Translations under genes and position numbers: made by a program
Notes under the pieces: model-generated
What the model saw: only the letters and a program-made list of their open reading frames with translations
The model's database searches: none
Told to the model about the DNA's origin: nothing
From: Chitinophaga silvatica
Lineage (GTDB): Bacteria; Bacteroidota; Bacteroidia; Chitinophagales; Chitinophagaceae
Reading direction: 5' to 3'
Assembly: GCF_003419895.1 (NCBI RefSeq)
Contig: NZ_QPMM01000002.1
Location: 310,001-374,000 of the forward strand
DNA: 64,000 bases
Part shown: one piece after another, positions 1 through 8,757 of the stretch
Position numbering within the stretch: the stretch's first letter is position 1
Layout of the letters: each line of letters starts with the position of its first letter

Positions 1-763
1 GGAATATCGCCGGGCTATGCTGGCCACCCAACCGGCAGCTCCGTATACTGCAGTAAACTGGTTGCCCAACCTGCAGGTGTTATCTATGAGGTCTGAAGCT
101 GGTACTGCAAAAGGTTTATTCTTTGCTGCCCAGGGCGGACATAATGCCGAAAGCCATAATCACAACGATGTAGGCAATTTTGTACTCTATATGAATGGTA
201 AACCCGCTATTATAGATGTGGGTGTGGGAACCTATACTAAACAAACATTTAGTGCCGACAGATACAAACTATGGTTTATGCAGTCGCAATGGCATAATTG
301 CCCGACAATCAACGGGGTACAACAACATGATGGAAGAAAGTTTCAGGCAAAGAATGTTTCCTTTATAAAAAATAAGCTGAGCATGGATTTATCGGCTGCC
401 TATCCCGAAGCTGCCGCGGTAAAGGAATGGCAGCGTAGCTTTATTTTTCAGCCGGCGAAACGTTCCTTACAGTTAGATGATCAGTGGGAACTTTCTGCTT
501 ACAAAGAACCCACCAGGCTACATTTTATTACTTCCCTGGAAGCCGATACCAGTAAACCAGGCCGCATTCTGTTGAAAAGTGCAGATGCTACTCTCCAGAT
601 CTCCTATAATGCTGCTGCCTTTGAGCTGCAGATCGAAAAACAGGAGGTGGCAGACGGAAGGCTTACACCAGTATGGGGAGATCATATCGGACGTATTTCA
701 TTGCAGCCTAAATCCAATACCCTGAAGGGTAGTAGCCATATTGTATTTACCATGCTTAAGTAA
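1..763 (+). CDS. Heparinase II/III-like polysaccharide lyase, C-terminal part (5' end outside window)
   Basis: The reading frame is open from base 2 through the first in-frame ATG at 17, so this is the C-terminal ~250 residues of a longer protein cut by the window edge. The segment HNHNDVGNF followed by a Gly/Asp-rich stretch (IIDVGVGTY) is the usual signature of the heparinase II/III-like beta-sandwich domain found in lyase families such as PL12, PL15, PL17 and PL21. These enzymes cleave uronic-acid polysaccharides by beta-elimination, giving unsaturated uronates that KduI, KduD, GH88 and GH105 enzymes process. All of those lie directly downstream on the same strand. The exact family and substrate cannot be decided from this fragment. 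Confidence 0.8.
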   Translation, partial: EYRRAMLATQPAAPYTAVNWLPNLQVLSMRSEAGTAKGLFFAAQGGHNAESHNHNDVGNFVLYMNGKPAIIDVGVGTYTKQTFSADRYKLWFMQSQWHNCPTINGVQQHDGRKFQAKNVSFIKNKLSMDLSAAYPEAAAVKEWQRSFIFQPAKRSLQLDDQWELSAYKEPTRLHFITSLEADTSKPGRILLKSADATLQISYNAAAFELQIEKQEVADGRLTPVWGDHIGRISLQPKSNTLKGSSHIVFTMLK

Positions 764-799
764 GAAAGTACATTTTTTTTATATTGATGCCTTGATTTT

Positions 800-813
800 T
801 GCAAACGTTTGCA
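800..813. promoter_or_regulatory. LacI-family operator palindrome upstream of kduI
   Basis: TGCAAACGTTTGCA is a perfect 14-bp palindrome with the central CG typical of LacI/GalR-family operators. It sits 34 bp before the kduI start, in the 83-bp gap after the lyase gene. A LacI-type regulator is encoded in the same gene run (4663-5712), so autoregulation of the uronate genes is the simplest reading. The palindrome is seen directly; the regulator assignment is inferred. Confidence 0.7.
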
Positions 814-846
814 TAAATTTATTGTCAATTAACACAGCGCGAATTT

Positions 847-1689
847 ATGAGTACCATCTTTGAATCCAGATATGCCAACAGCCCGGCAGCAATTAAACAA
901 TTTGATACCGCACAATTAAGACAGGAATTCCTGATAGAAAAGATTTTTGAAGCAGAGGAGTGTAGATGGACTTATACCCATTACGACCGCTTTATGGCTG
1001 GTGGTGCAATGCCTGTTTCCAAAGCAATTAAACTCGAAACAATAGATTTGCTCAAAGCTCCGTATTTCCTGGAAAGACGAGAACTTGGCATCATCAACGT
1101 AGGAGGCACCGGAATAGTGCAGGTAGGAGATACCACCTATGAACTGGCTTTTAAAGAAGCACTATATATAGGAAAAGGAGAAACACAGGTAGTTTTCCAC
1201 AGTAAAGATCCACAACATCCGGCTAAATTTTACCTGAATAGTACTCCTGCTCATCATACTTATCCAACCCGTAAGGTGTCAAGGCTCGATGCAGAGGTTG
1301 TAACGCTGGGAGCTTTGGAAACCTCAAACCATCGCACTATCAATAAACTGCTTGTAAACAGTGTGTTGCAAACATGCCAGCTGCAAATGGGAATGACAGA
1401 ACTGAAACCTGGTAGTGTATGGAATACGATGCCTGCCCACACTCACGACAGAAGAATGGAGGTCTATTTCTATTTTGAAGTACCAGAAAACCAGTCTGTC
1501 TGCCATTTTATGGGCCAGCCTCAGGAAACCCGCCATATATGGATGCAGAACGAACAGGCTGTAATTTCCCCACCATGGTCTATCCACTCCGGTGCCGGTA
1601 CCAGTAACTACACCTTTATCTGGGGCATGGCTGGTGAAAATATGGATTATGGAGATATGGACCATTGCAGGATCAACGATCTACGTTAA
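847..1689 (+). CDS. kduI: 5-keto-4-deoxyuronate isomerase (4-deoxy-L-threo-5-hexulose uronate isomerase)
   Basis: The 280-residue length matches KduI. The cupin metal site is visible: HTHDRRMEVYFYFE supplies two histidines and a glutamate near residues 197-205, and PPWSIHSG supplies the remaining histidine near 245. KduI converts the spontaneously opened unsaturated uronate (DKI) into 2,5-diketo-3-deoxygluconate in the cytoplasm. KduD, encoded 2.2 kb downstream, reduces that product to KDG. The gene follows the LacI-type palindrome and is the first gene of the run after it. Confidence 0.93.
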   Translation: MSTIFESRYANSPAAIKQFDTAQLRQEFLIEKIFEAEECRWTYTHYDRFMAGGAMPVSKAIKLETIDLLKAPYFLERRELGIINVGGTGIVQVGDTTYELAFKEALYIGKGETQVVFHSKDPQHPAKFYLNSTPAHHTYPTRKVSRLDAEVVTLGALETSNHRTINKLLVNSVLQTCQLQMGMTELKPGSVWNTMPAHTHDRRMEVYFYFEVPENQSVCHFMGQPQETRHIWMQNEQAVISPPWSIHSGAGTSNYTFIWGMAGENMDYGDMDHCRINDLR

Positions 1690-1713
1690 TGAACTGATAA
1701 CATCTGCTAAAAC

Positions 1714-3885
1714 ATGAAAAAGAAATTAAGTAACCTGCTGGCTTTATTACTATCCGGTTTAGCGCTGCAGGCTCAACAACCAATTTCAGAGTATAGCGCA
1801 CCACAAATAGTGACGCAAATGGAAAAAGTAGCTTCCTGGCAGTGGCAACGCATTACCGACAGAGGCTGGAACCATTCCCCTACCGACTGGACCAACGGCG
1901 CTATGTATGCTGGTATGATGGCCCTTACCACCGTTTCCAACAATGCTGCTTATATAAACAGATTATTGGAGGTTGCTAAAGGAAATAATTGGAACACAGG
2001 ACCAGACAGGTTTTTTGCAGATGACTATTGTGTTGGCCAAATGTATTCACAACTCTCTTCCCTATATAGTGATCCATCGATGATTGCTAAATGGAGGAAG
2101 CTAGCGGATAGTATAGTGGCTGCTCCACATACCGAATCGCTCGAATGGAAAAATAGCATTCATCGCAGAGAATGGGCATGGTGCGATGCCTTGTTCATGG
2201 GCCCACCGGCGCTGGCTTACTTAAGCACAGCAACCAAAGATCCCCGTTATATTGAAACAGCTATAAAACTCTGGTGGAAAACTACCGACTACCTGTACAA
2301 TAAGCAGGATAGTTTGTATTATCGTGATGGTAGCTTTATTGGAAAGAAAGAACAGAATAATGCCAACATATATTGGAGCAGAGGCAATGGTTGGGTAATG
2401 GGTGGATTGGTGCGTATGCTGAATAATCTGCCTGCAAATCATCCTTCCCGGCAGCAGTTCATAGAGCTATATAAGCAAATGGCCTATCGCATTAAACGCC
2501 TGCAATCGGCCGATGGTACCTGGCATGCCAGCCTGCTCGACCCGGACAACTATCCTGCAAAAGAAACAAGCGGCACTGGTTTTTACGTATATGCATTAAC
2601 GTGGGGAGTCAATAATAATATACTTCCGGCGGCAGAATTTCTGCCTGTTGTACAGAAAGGCTGGCAGGCCCTTATCGGATGCGTACAACCCAATGGTAAA
2701 CTTGGCTTCGTACAGGTAATAGCTGCTGCTCCAGGCAAAGCAACAGCGGAAGATACCGACGTTTATGGCATAGGCGCTTTTCTACTGGCAGGATCAGAGT
2801 TAATTAAATATGATCTTCAACAGCAAAAAGCTCCGGTACTCACAATCACTAATAATACCGGCTTAAGCAGAGAAACGGAAGTAGTGGAAATACCCTATTC
2901 ACAGTTTGCAGCTAAGCTAAATAAGCAGCTTTCCAAAAGCTTTATAGTAACTGACCTGTTAAGAGGCGTCGAAATTCCATATCAACTCGTTTATGAAGGA
3001 AAAACTACTCCTCAGAAAATAGTTTTTCTGGTTACCATCCCTCCCGGAGCCAGCATCCCGGCAGCTATTACTGCAGGTACTCCGGCTCCTGTTAAAGCAA
3101 GAACCTACGGCAGATACGTACCTGAAAGAAAGGACGATTATGCCTGGGAAAATGATAAAATTGCTTTTAGAATGTACGGAAAAGCATTGGAGCAGGTGCC
3201 TAATGAAATGGCACATGGTATTGATGTCTGGGCTAAACGTACAAATGACCTGGTAATAGATACCTGGTATAAACTGGATAATTATCACCACGATAATGGT
3301 CAGGGGCTCGATTTCTTTAGTGTACATCTTACCTTAGGTGCTGGAGATACCGCGCCCTATGGAAAAGATTCAATCTATTATCCAAAAAACTACAGGCAAT
3401 GGAAAACATTGGATAATGGACCCTTACGCACTACTTTCGTTTTAACTTATGAAGCCTGGAATGCTGGTAATGTTCCTGTAACCGTTACCAAAACAGTGAC
3501 AATAGACGCGGGTTCCCAGCTCAACAAAATGCAGATGCAATTCAGCTTTAAAGGCGATTCTTTACCGGTAGTTACAGGCATCATCAAACGAGACGAACCA
3601 GGAACCCTGCTACTCGACGAAAAAAATGGGATAATGGGATATTGGGAACCTCAACACGGCGCAGATGGAACTATTGGAACCGGATGTGTGTTTAATTCTC
3701 CGGTAAATCTTCAGACCGATAAAGTGCATCTATTGCGCAAAGGAACGGCAAATAATCAACAGCCCTATAGTTATTACTTTGGTGCTGCCTGGAGTAAGGG
3801 TGGAAATATAGAATCTGCCAATGCCTGGTTCGATTATCTGCAATCATTTGCACAGAAATTAAAACAACCATTAACGATTCAATAA
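1714..3885 (+). CDS. GH105/GH88-like unsaturated uronyl hydrolase fused to DUF4861
   Basis: A signal peptide (residues 1-20, ending LQAQ) is followed by an (alpha/alpha)6-barrel hydrolase of the GH105/GH88 type at about 25-365, with motifs such as WAWCDALFMGPP and WSRGNGWVMGG. These enzymes remove the unsaturated uronic acid from lyase products by a hydration mechanism. Residues ~370-720 form a second domain starting near VLTITNNTGLSRETEVVEIP that looks like DUF4861, which is often a separate protein in pectin and uronate loci. At 723 residues the protein is about twice the length of a single-domain GH105. It lies 24 bp after kduI and 4 bp before kduD, so co-transcription is very likely. The DUF4861 call is by motif memory. 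Confidence 0.85.
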   Translation: MKKKLSNLLALLLSGLALQAQQPISEYSAPQIVTQMEKVASWQWQRITDRGWNHSPTDWTNGAMYAGMMALTTVSNNAAYINRLLEVAKGNNWNTGPDRFFADDYCVGQMYSQLSSLYSDPSMIAKWRKLADSIVAAPHTESLEWKNSIHRREWAWCDALFMGPPALAYLSTATKDPRYIETAIKLWWKTTDYLYNKQDSLYYRDGSFIGKKEQNNANIYWSRGNGWVMGGLVRMLNNLPANHPSRQQFIELYKQMAYRIKRLQSADGTWHASLLDPDNYPAKETSGTGFYVYALTWGVNNNILPAAEFLPVVQKGWQALIGCVQPNGKLGFVQVIAAAPGKATAEDTDVYGIGAFLLAGSELIKYDLQQQKAPVLTITNNTGLSRETEVVEIPYSQFAAKLNKQLSKSFIVTDLLRGVEIPYQLVYEGKTTPQKIVFLVTIPPGASIPAAITAGTPAPVKARTYGRYVPERKDDYAWENDKIAFRMYGKALEQVPNEMAHGIDVWAKRTNDLVIDTWYKLDNYHHDNGQGLDFFSVHLTLGAGDTAPYGKDSIYYPKNYRQWKTLDNGPLRTTFVLTYEAWNAGNVPVTVTKTVTIDAGSQLNKMQMQFSFKGDSLPVVTGIIKRDEPGTLLLDEKNGIMGYWEPQHGADGTIGTGCVFNSPVNLQTDKVHLLRKGTANNQQPYSYYFGAAWSKGGNIESANAWFDYLQSFAQKLKQPLTIQ

Positions 3886-3889
3886 ACTC

Positions 3890-4651
3890 ATGAATTTATT
3901 TCAGCTAAACGGAAAGATAGCCCTTGTAACAGGTTGTAAACGTGGCATTGGTAAAGCAATGGCTATTGCACTGGCAGAGGCAGGAGCCGATATTATCGGA
4001 GTATCTGCCTCCCTGGAACTACAAGGCAGCGAAGTGGAAAAAGAGGTTACCGCTATAGGCCGTAACTTCAAAGCATATCAATGCGATTTCTCTGATCGTA
4101 AAGCCCTTTACACGTTTATTGAACAGGTGAAACAAGACTTTCCGGTTATCGATATCCTAATCAATAATGCTGGTACTATCAAAAGAAAACCGGCTGCCGA
4201 ACATCCTGATGAATATTGGGATGAGGTAATTGATACCAATCTTAATGCCCCGTTTATTCTTACCCGTGAAATTGGTAAACGAATGACGGAACAAGGGAGC
4301 GGAAAGATTATCTTTACAGCCTCACTGCTAACCTTCCAGGGTGGAATAAACGTACCGGGTTATGCGGCCAGTAAAGGGGCTGTAGGCTCTCTGGTGAAGG
4401 CATTTGCAAATGAATGGGCCTCAAAGGGTGTAAATGTAAATGCAATAGCACCAGGATATATAGATACCGACAATACAGCCGCATTAAGGGCAGATAAAGA
4501 CCGCAGTCAGTCAATTCTCGACAGAATACCTGCTGGTCGCTGGGGTACACCCGCCGATTTTGCCGGGCCGGTTGTTTTTCTGGCTTCCAAAGCTGCCGAT
4601 TATGTACACGGTACTACCCTGATTGTTGATGGAGGTTGGATGGGAAGATAA
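3890..4651 (+). CDS. kduD: 2-dehydro-3-deoxy-D-gluconate 5-dehydrogenase (SDR family)
   Basis: This is a 253-residue short-chain dehydrogenase with the TGCKRGIGKAMA cofactor motif at the N-terminus, NNAG near residue 91, and the catalytic Ser plus Tyr-x3-Lys (S..., YAASKGA) near 145-162. The C-terminus HGTTLIVDGGWMGR is typical of KduD. It reduces the product of KduI to 2-keto-3-deoxygluconate. It starts 4 bp after the GH105 gene and ends 11 bp before the regulator gene. SDRs are hard to assign by sequence alone, but the kduI context makes this role likely. Confidence 0.88.
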   Translation: MNLFQLNGKIALVTGCKRGIGKAMAIALAEAGADIIGVSASLELQGSEVEKEVTAIGRNFKAYQCDFSDRKALYTFIEQVKQDFPVIDILINNAGTIKRKPAAEHPDEYWDEVIDTNLNAPFILTREIGKRMTEQGSGKIIFTASLLTFQGGINVPGYAASKGAVGSLVKAFANEWASKGVNVNAIAPGYIDTDNTAALRADKDRSQSILDRIPAGRWGTPADFAGPVVFLASKAADYVHGTTLIVDGGWMGR

Positions 4652-4662
4652 TAAGGAACTAC

Positions 4663-5712
4663 ATGAGCAAACGTACTGAAAAAACTATTGTTGATATTGC
4701 AGAAGAGCTAAACCTCTCCGTATCTACCGTGTCACGCGCCTTAAATGATAATCCAAACATTAGCGCACGTACGAAAGAGAAAGTGAAGAAAATGGCTCGT
4801 AAGTTGGGTTACCGACCCAATGCACTGGCAGCCGGACTTAGAAATAATAAAAGCAAAACTATCGGATTGATAGTGCCGCGTATTTCTATGTTCTTTCCGG
4901 CAACTATCAGTACCATTATCCAGAACAAACTCCAGGAGTATGGATATCACCTGATCATTTGCCAATCGAACGATAGCTACGAACAGGAAATTGCACTGGT
5001 CAATACATTGTATTCGGCCAGGGTAGATGGTTTGGTGGTTTCAACTACTTTATATACCACCGACTTCTCGCATTTTGATATTTTCAGAACAAACAATATT
5101 CCTGTCGTATTTTTTGATAGGGTTCCGAAAGATTATGATGTTAAAGTAATTAAGGGGGATGATTATTTAGGAGGATACCTGGCCACCTCCCATCTTATAG
5201 AACGTGGCTGCCGTGATATTGTGCATATTTCAGGGCCCTTGTCCTGTAACCTGTATGTAGAGAGAGTTGCAGGTTATAAGAAAGCATTGCAGCAACATCA
5301 GATTCCGGTTAGGAAAAACAGGTTGTTTTACCAGGAATTAACCCGTGAAAGTGCCTGGCAGACCTGTAAGAAGATATTTTCCCAGAAGCCTTATCCCGAT
5401 GGGATTTTCGCTTCCAATGATACCACTGCCATTACTGTTATGGAGTATTGCAGAACAATAAAGGTAAAAGTGCCCGAAGAACTAAAAATAGTAGGATATT
5501 CTAATGATCCGAGAACGGAAATTATTTCACCACCTATTTCTAGTGTGGATCAATATCCTGCAATGATGGGTGAAAGAGTAGTGGCAGCACTGATGGAATT
5601 GATAAATTCTCCAACTGCTGCAACAAAGTTCACTCCGGAAATTATACCTATCCAACTGCTGGAGCGCGAATCGTCTGCTGCTCCGGTGAAGCATGGGAGA
5701 AAGAAGAAATGA
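4663..5712 (+). CDS. LacI/GalR-family transcriptional regulator
   Basis: The N-terminal helix-turn-helix reads VDIAEELNLSVSTVSRALNDNPNIS, split here as the classic LacI recognition region (residues ~8-33), with the hinge motif RKLGYRPNALAAGLR. A periplasmic-binding-protein-like effector domain follows (IGLIVPRISMFFPATI onward). An upstream TTG at 4636 is possible, but the ATG at 4663 is preceded by AAGGA and gives the normal N-terminus for the family. It starts 11 bp after kduD and probably controls the surrounding uronate genes via the palindrome at 800-813. Confidence 0.9.
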   Translation: MSKRTEKTIVDIAEELNLSVSTVSRALNDNPNISARTKEKVKKMARKLGYRPNALAAGLRNNKSKTIGLIVPRISMFFPATISTIIQNKLQEYGYHLIICQSNDSYEQEIALVNTLYSARVDGLVVSTTLYTTDFSHFDIFRTNNIPVVFFDRVPKDYDVKVIKGDDYLGGYLATSHLIERGCRDIVHISGPLSCNLYVERVAGYKKALQQHQIPVRKNRLFYQELTRESAWQTCKKIFSQKPYPDGIFASNDTTAITVMEYCRTIKVKVPEELKIVGYSNDPRTEIISPPISSVDQYPAMMGERVVAALMELINSPTAATKFTPEIIPIQLLERESSAAPVKHGRKKK

Positions 5713-5732
5713 TTAAATAATAATCCACTGTT

Positions 5733-6926
5733 ATGAAGAAACGTTATCTAACCTTATTCTGTTTGCTGGTTCCTTTTATGCAAACGTATGCACAAACCGG
5801 TAAAGCTAATGCCGGGTTACTTGCAAAAGCTGATGCAGCACTGCAACTAGCCGCCAAGCAATACAAAGGCATGATGGCAGTTTTGCCTGCCAATGTATTA
5901 CCCAAAACTACCAAAAGTAAAGACGGAAGTCTGGAAACTTCCAATTCAGGATGGTGGACATCCGGTTTCTATCCAGGTACCAACTGGTACCTGTATGAAT
6001 ACACTAAAGACCCCATCTTTAAAGATGAAGCACTGAAGCGGATGGAATTAGTCAAAAAAGAACAATTCAATACATCTACCCATGATCTTGGGTTTATGAT
6101 GTATTGTTCATTTGGCAATGCCTTGCGTATTACAAAAGATACTGCTTACAGATCCATTTTATTAACAAGTGCAAGATCTTTATGTACCCGCTTTAACCCA
6201 ACTGTTGGTTGCATAAAATCCTGGGATCATGGTACCTGGAAGTTCCCCGTTATTATTGATAATATGATGAACCTGGAACTTTTAAACTGGGCTTCAAGAA
6301 CCAGCGGAGATCAGTCTTTTGCCAAAATAGCCCGTACGCATGCCAACACTACTATTAAGAATCATTATCGGAATGATTATAGTTCTTTTCACGTAGTAGA
6401 TTATGACCCGGCAACCGGAAAAATAAATGAGCGAAAAACGGCTCAGGGAGCTGCAGATAGCTCTGCATGGGCAAGAGGGCAGGCTTGGGGTTTGTATGGA
6501 TTCACCATGATGTACCGCGATACCAGAGATAAAAAATACCTGGCGCAAGCCAAGCAGATAGCCGACTATATGCTTAATCATCCAAATATGCCGGCCGACC
6601 TCATTCCATACTGGGATTTTAATGCTCCTGGTATTCCGGATGCGCTCAGAGACGTATCTGCCGGTGCTATCACCGCTTCGGCTCTTCTTGAGTTGAGTGG
6701 TTATGCCGGAAAAACGGAAGGCAAACGTTATTGGTCGGCTGCTGAAAAGATTTTAAATAGCTTATGCAGCGATGCCTATCTCGCTAAGGAAGGAACAAAT
6801 AATCATTTCATACTGATGCATAGTGTTGGTTCTATACCTCATAAATCAGAAGTAGATGTACCATTGACCTATGCAGATTATTATTTTGTTGAGGCATTAT
6901 TGAGATATAAAAATCTTGCTAAATAG
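5733..6926 (+). CDS. GH88 unsaturated glucuronyl hydrolase
   Basis: The protein has 397 residues with a signal peptide (1-20, ending TYAQ) and the alpha/alpha-barrel motifs of GH88: WWTSGFYPGTNWYLYEYT near 73, HDLGFMMYCSFGNALR near 112, WARGQAWGLYGFTMMYR near 246, and DVPLTYADYYFVEALLRY at the end. GH88 enzymes release unsaturated uronate from lyase-generated oligosaccharides, especially glycosaminoglycan-type products. The conserved Asp of DHGTW and of HDLGF are present. It starts 20 bp after the LacI gene. Having both GH105 and GH88 enzymes suggests a substrate with more than one uronyl linkage. Confidence 0.88.
   Translation: MKKRYLTLFCLLVPFMQTYAQTGKANAGLLAKADAALQLAAKQYKGMMAVLPANVLPKTTKSKDGSLETSNSGWWTSGFYPGTNWYLYEYTKDPIFKDEALKRMELVKKEQFNTSTHDLGFMMYCSFGNALRITKDTAYRSILLTSARSLCTRFNPTVGCIKSWDHGTWKFPVIIDNMMNLELLNWASRTSGDQSFAKIARTHANTTIKNHYRNDYSSFHVVDYDPATGKINERKTAQGAADSSAWARGQAWGLYGFTMMYRDTRDKKYLAQAKQIADYMLNHPNMPADLIPYWDFNAPGIPDALRDVSAGAITASALLELSGYAGKTEGKRYWSAAEKILNSLCSDAYLAKEGTNNHFILMHSVGSIPHKSEVDVPLTYADYYFVEALLRYKNLAK
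5779..5792. promoter_or_regulatory. LacI-operator-like sequence inside the GH88 coding region
   Basis: TGCAAACGTATGCA differs by one base from the perfect palindrome at 800-813. It lies 46 bp inside the GH88 gene, in the signal-peptide region. It could be an auxiliary operator used for looping or roadblocking. It could also be chance, since the codons encode ordinary signal-peptide residues (MQTYAQ). Confidence 0.35.
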
Positions 6927-6973
6927 TTTTTAGATTGATGCTTAACATTTTTAGAGTATAAATATTTAGAACA

Positions 6974-8224
6974 ATGAACAGGCGTTTTTTTCTTAAAGCC
7001 GTTCCAATGGCTGGTGTGGCTACTACCCTCGGTAGTGGCCATATCACCCAGGCTATTGCGGCCCCTGCTCCCGTTTCGGACAGAGATTATAATGTAGATC
7101 TGCTGATTAAAATTGTAAATCCGGTTATCAAACAATTAAGTGCAGGAAATCTGAAAGCTACTATGCCTACAGAAGTAGCTCCGCATTATGGCAAGCAGGT
7201 AGATAAAGTTACTTATCTGGAAGCGTTTGGAAGAACTCTTGCCGGTCTGGCTCCCTGGTTGGAACTGGGGCCCGATAATACGGTGGAAGGAAAGAAACGA
7301 GAACGTTTATTAACCCTAACTCTGCAAGCCATAGAAAAGGCTGTAGACCCACGGTCGCCCGATTATATGAATTTTACCGGGAAGTACGATGGGCAGCCAT
7401 TGGTAGATGGTGCATTCCTGGCACATGGAATGTTGAGAGCGCCTAAGCAAATCTGGCAAAAGCTTTCAGCAACAACTCAGCAACAGGTAATCGATGGATT
7501 AATAAGTTTGCGTAGTATAAAACCTGGAAACAGCAATTGGCTATTATTTTCAGCTATTATTGAAGCAATGCTGTTACAATTCGGGGCAGCCTGGAAAAAG
7601 AAACCTGTTACCTATGCAGTAGAGAAGATGCAGGAATGGTATAAAGGAGATAGTATGTATGGAGATGGGGCGGCCTTCCATTTCGATTATTACAACTCGT
7701 TTGTGATTCAACCCATGCTGGTTGATGTTCTTAAAGTAATGGCCGATAAGAATGAAGTGCCTGTAATGGCTTATGAACAGGCATTCAAACGTATGCAGCG
7801 TTACAGTGCTATTTTAGAAAGGCAGATTTCACCAGAAGGTACATTTCCCATTGTTGGCAGATCTATGCCTTACAGAAATGGTGCATTCCAGGCATTGGCA
7901 CAAGTGGCACTGGCAGATAAACTTCCCGAAGGAATTACTGGTGCGCAAGTAAGAGCTGCACTAACGGCAGTGAATAAACGTTTATTTGAAGCTCCTGGTA
8001 CTTTCGATAAAAATGGGTGGTTAAGAATTGGAGTATGTGGCCACCAGCCGGATATAGCAGATGTTTATACTTCTACGGGCAGCCTGTATTTATGTACTAC
8101 CGGGTTCCTGGCTCTTGGCCTGCCACCGGAGCATCCTTTCTGGTCTGACCCGGCGGCAGCATGGACTTCAAAAAAAGTATGGGGTGGTGAAAATGTGATG
8201 AAAGATCATGCAATTGACTTTTGA
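6974..8224 (+). CDS. DUF2264 domain protein with twin-arginine-type signal
   Basis: The protein has 416 residues. The N-terminus NRRFFLKAVPMAGVATTLG matches the Tat motif (RRxFLK plus a hydrophobic segment), so export in a folded state is likely. The rest resembles DUF2264, with phrases such as FGRTLAGLAPWLELGP, DGAFLAHGMLRAP and YGDGAAFHFDYYNSFVIQPML. DUF2264 proteins are predicted alpha/alpha-barrel proteins common in polysaccharide utilization loci, with no assigned reaction known to me. The gene follows GH88 by 47 bp, and its stop codon directly abuts the stop codon of the convergent GNAT gene. Confidence 0.8.
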   Translation: MNRRFFLKAVPMAGVATTLGSGHITQAIAAPAPVSDRDYNVDLLIKIVNPVIKQLSAGNLKATMPTEVAPHYGKQVDKVTYLEAFGRTLAGLAPWLELGPDNTVEGKKRERLLTLTLQAIEKAVDPRSPDYMNFTGKYDGQPLVDGAFLAHGMLRAPKQIWQKLSATTQQQVIDGLISLRSIKPGNSNWLLFSAIIEAMLLQFGAAWKKKPVTYAVEKMQEWYKGDSMYGDGAAFHFDYYNSFVIQPMLVDVLKVMADKNEVPVMAYEQAFKRMQRYSAILERQISPEGTFPIVGRSMPYRNGAFQALAQVALADKLPEGITGAQVRAALTAVNKRLFEAPGTFDKNGWLRIGVCGHQPDIADVYTSTGSLYLCTTGFLALGLPPEHPFWSDPAAAWTSKKVWGGENVMKDHAIDF

Positions 8225-8755
8225 TTATTGTTTAGGTTGAAGACCTAAATCAATTGTCTTTGTGCCGTCTTCATCCAACCATTTTTCGTATACAATCCTG
8301 ACCGCTGTATATTCCTTGCTGGCCAGGAATTCCTGCATTCTGTGATTGTTGGTGAGGGTATACCTGACTATTCTTCTGACTCCTTTTGCCAGGTATATTT
8401 TCTCCAGTTCATCATTCATCATTCTGTAAATACCCTGACGTCTGAAAGTTGGTTGAACATATCCATCAGAGACATACAATGTATTGCCGGTATAGGCTTC
8501 AATTCTGCTCTCGTCGGGTTCTTCGATATATGCGAAAATAAATCCTGCAGGAACTCCATCAACATAAGCCATTAAACAAGTACCATCATAGTTTTCCTGC
8601 ATTTCAATTACATGATCAAGATAATCGCCTGAAATGCTATCCCAGTCGGCCGTTTGAGCGAAGAACATTTTCTCTGAAATATGTAATTCTCGCATCAGAT
8701 CATTCATGATAGTATAATGATCTCTGATCTGTACAGGTACAATGGTGATGCTCAT
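8225..8755 (-). CDS. GNAT-family N-acetyltransferase
   Basis: This 176-residue protein has the GNAT layout: a central strand SDGYVQPTFRRQGIYRMMNDELEK carries the acetyl-CoA pyrophosphate-loop motif RRQGIY, followed by a C-terminal YTLTNNHRMQEFLASKEY segment. Its ATG lies 2 nt after the NRPS stop codon, so translation is probably coupled and the two products likely share a pathway. The acyl acceptor is unknown. Acting on the NRPS product or its amino-acid precursor is an inference from position only. Confidence 0.85.
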   Translation of the reverse strand: MSITIVPVQIRDHYTIMNDLMRELHISEKMFFAQTADWDSISGDYLDHVIEMQENYDGTCLMAYVDGVPAGFIFAYIEEPDESRIEAYTGNTLYVSDGYVQPTFRRQGIYRMMNDELEKIYLAKGVRRIVRYTLTNNHRMQEFLASKEYTAVRIVYEKWLDEDGTKTIDLGLQPKQ

Positions 8756-8757
8756 AA

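Noticed and set aside
1260-1665. Antisense frames within kduI
   Set aside because: kduI is complete and conserved; the antisense frames are codon-bias shadows.
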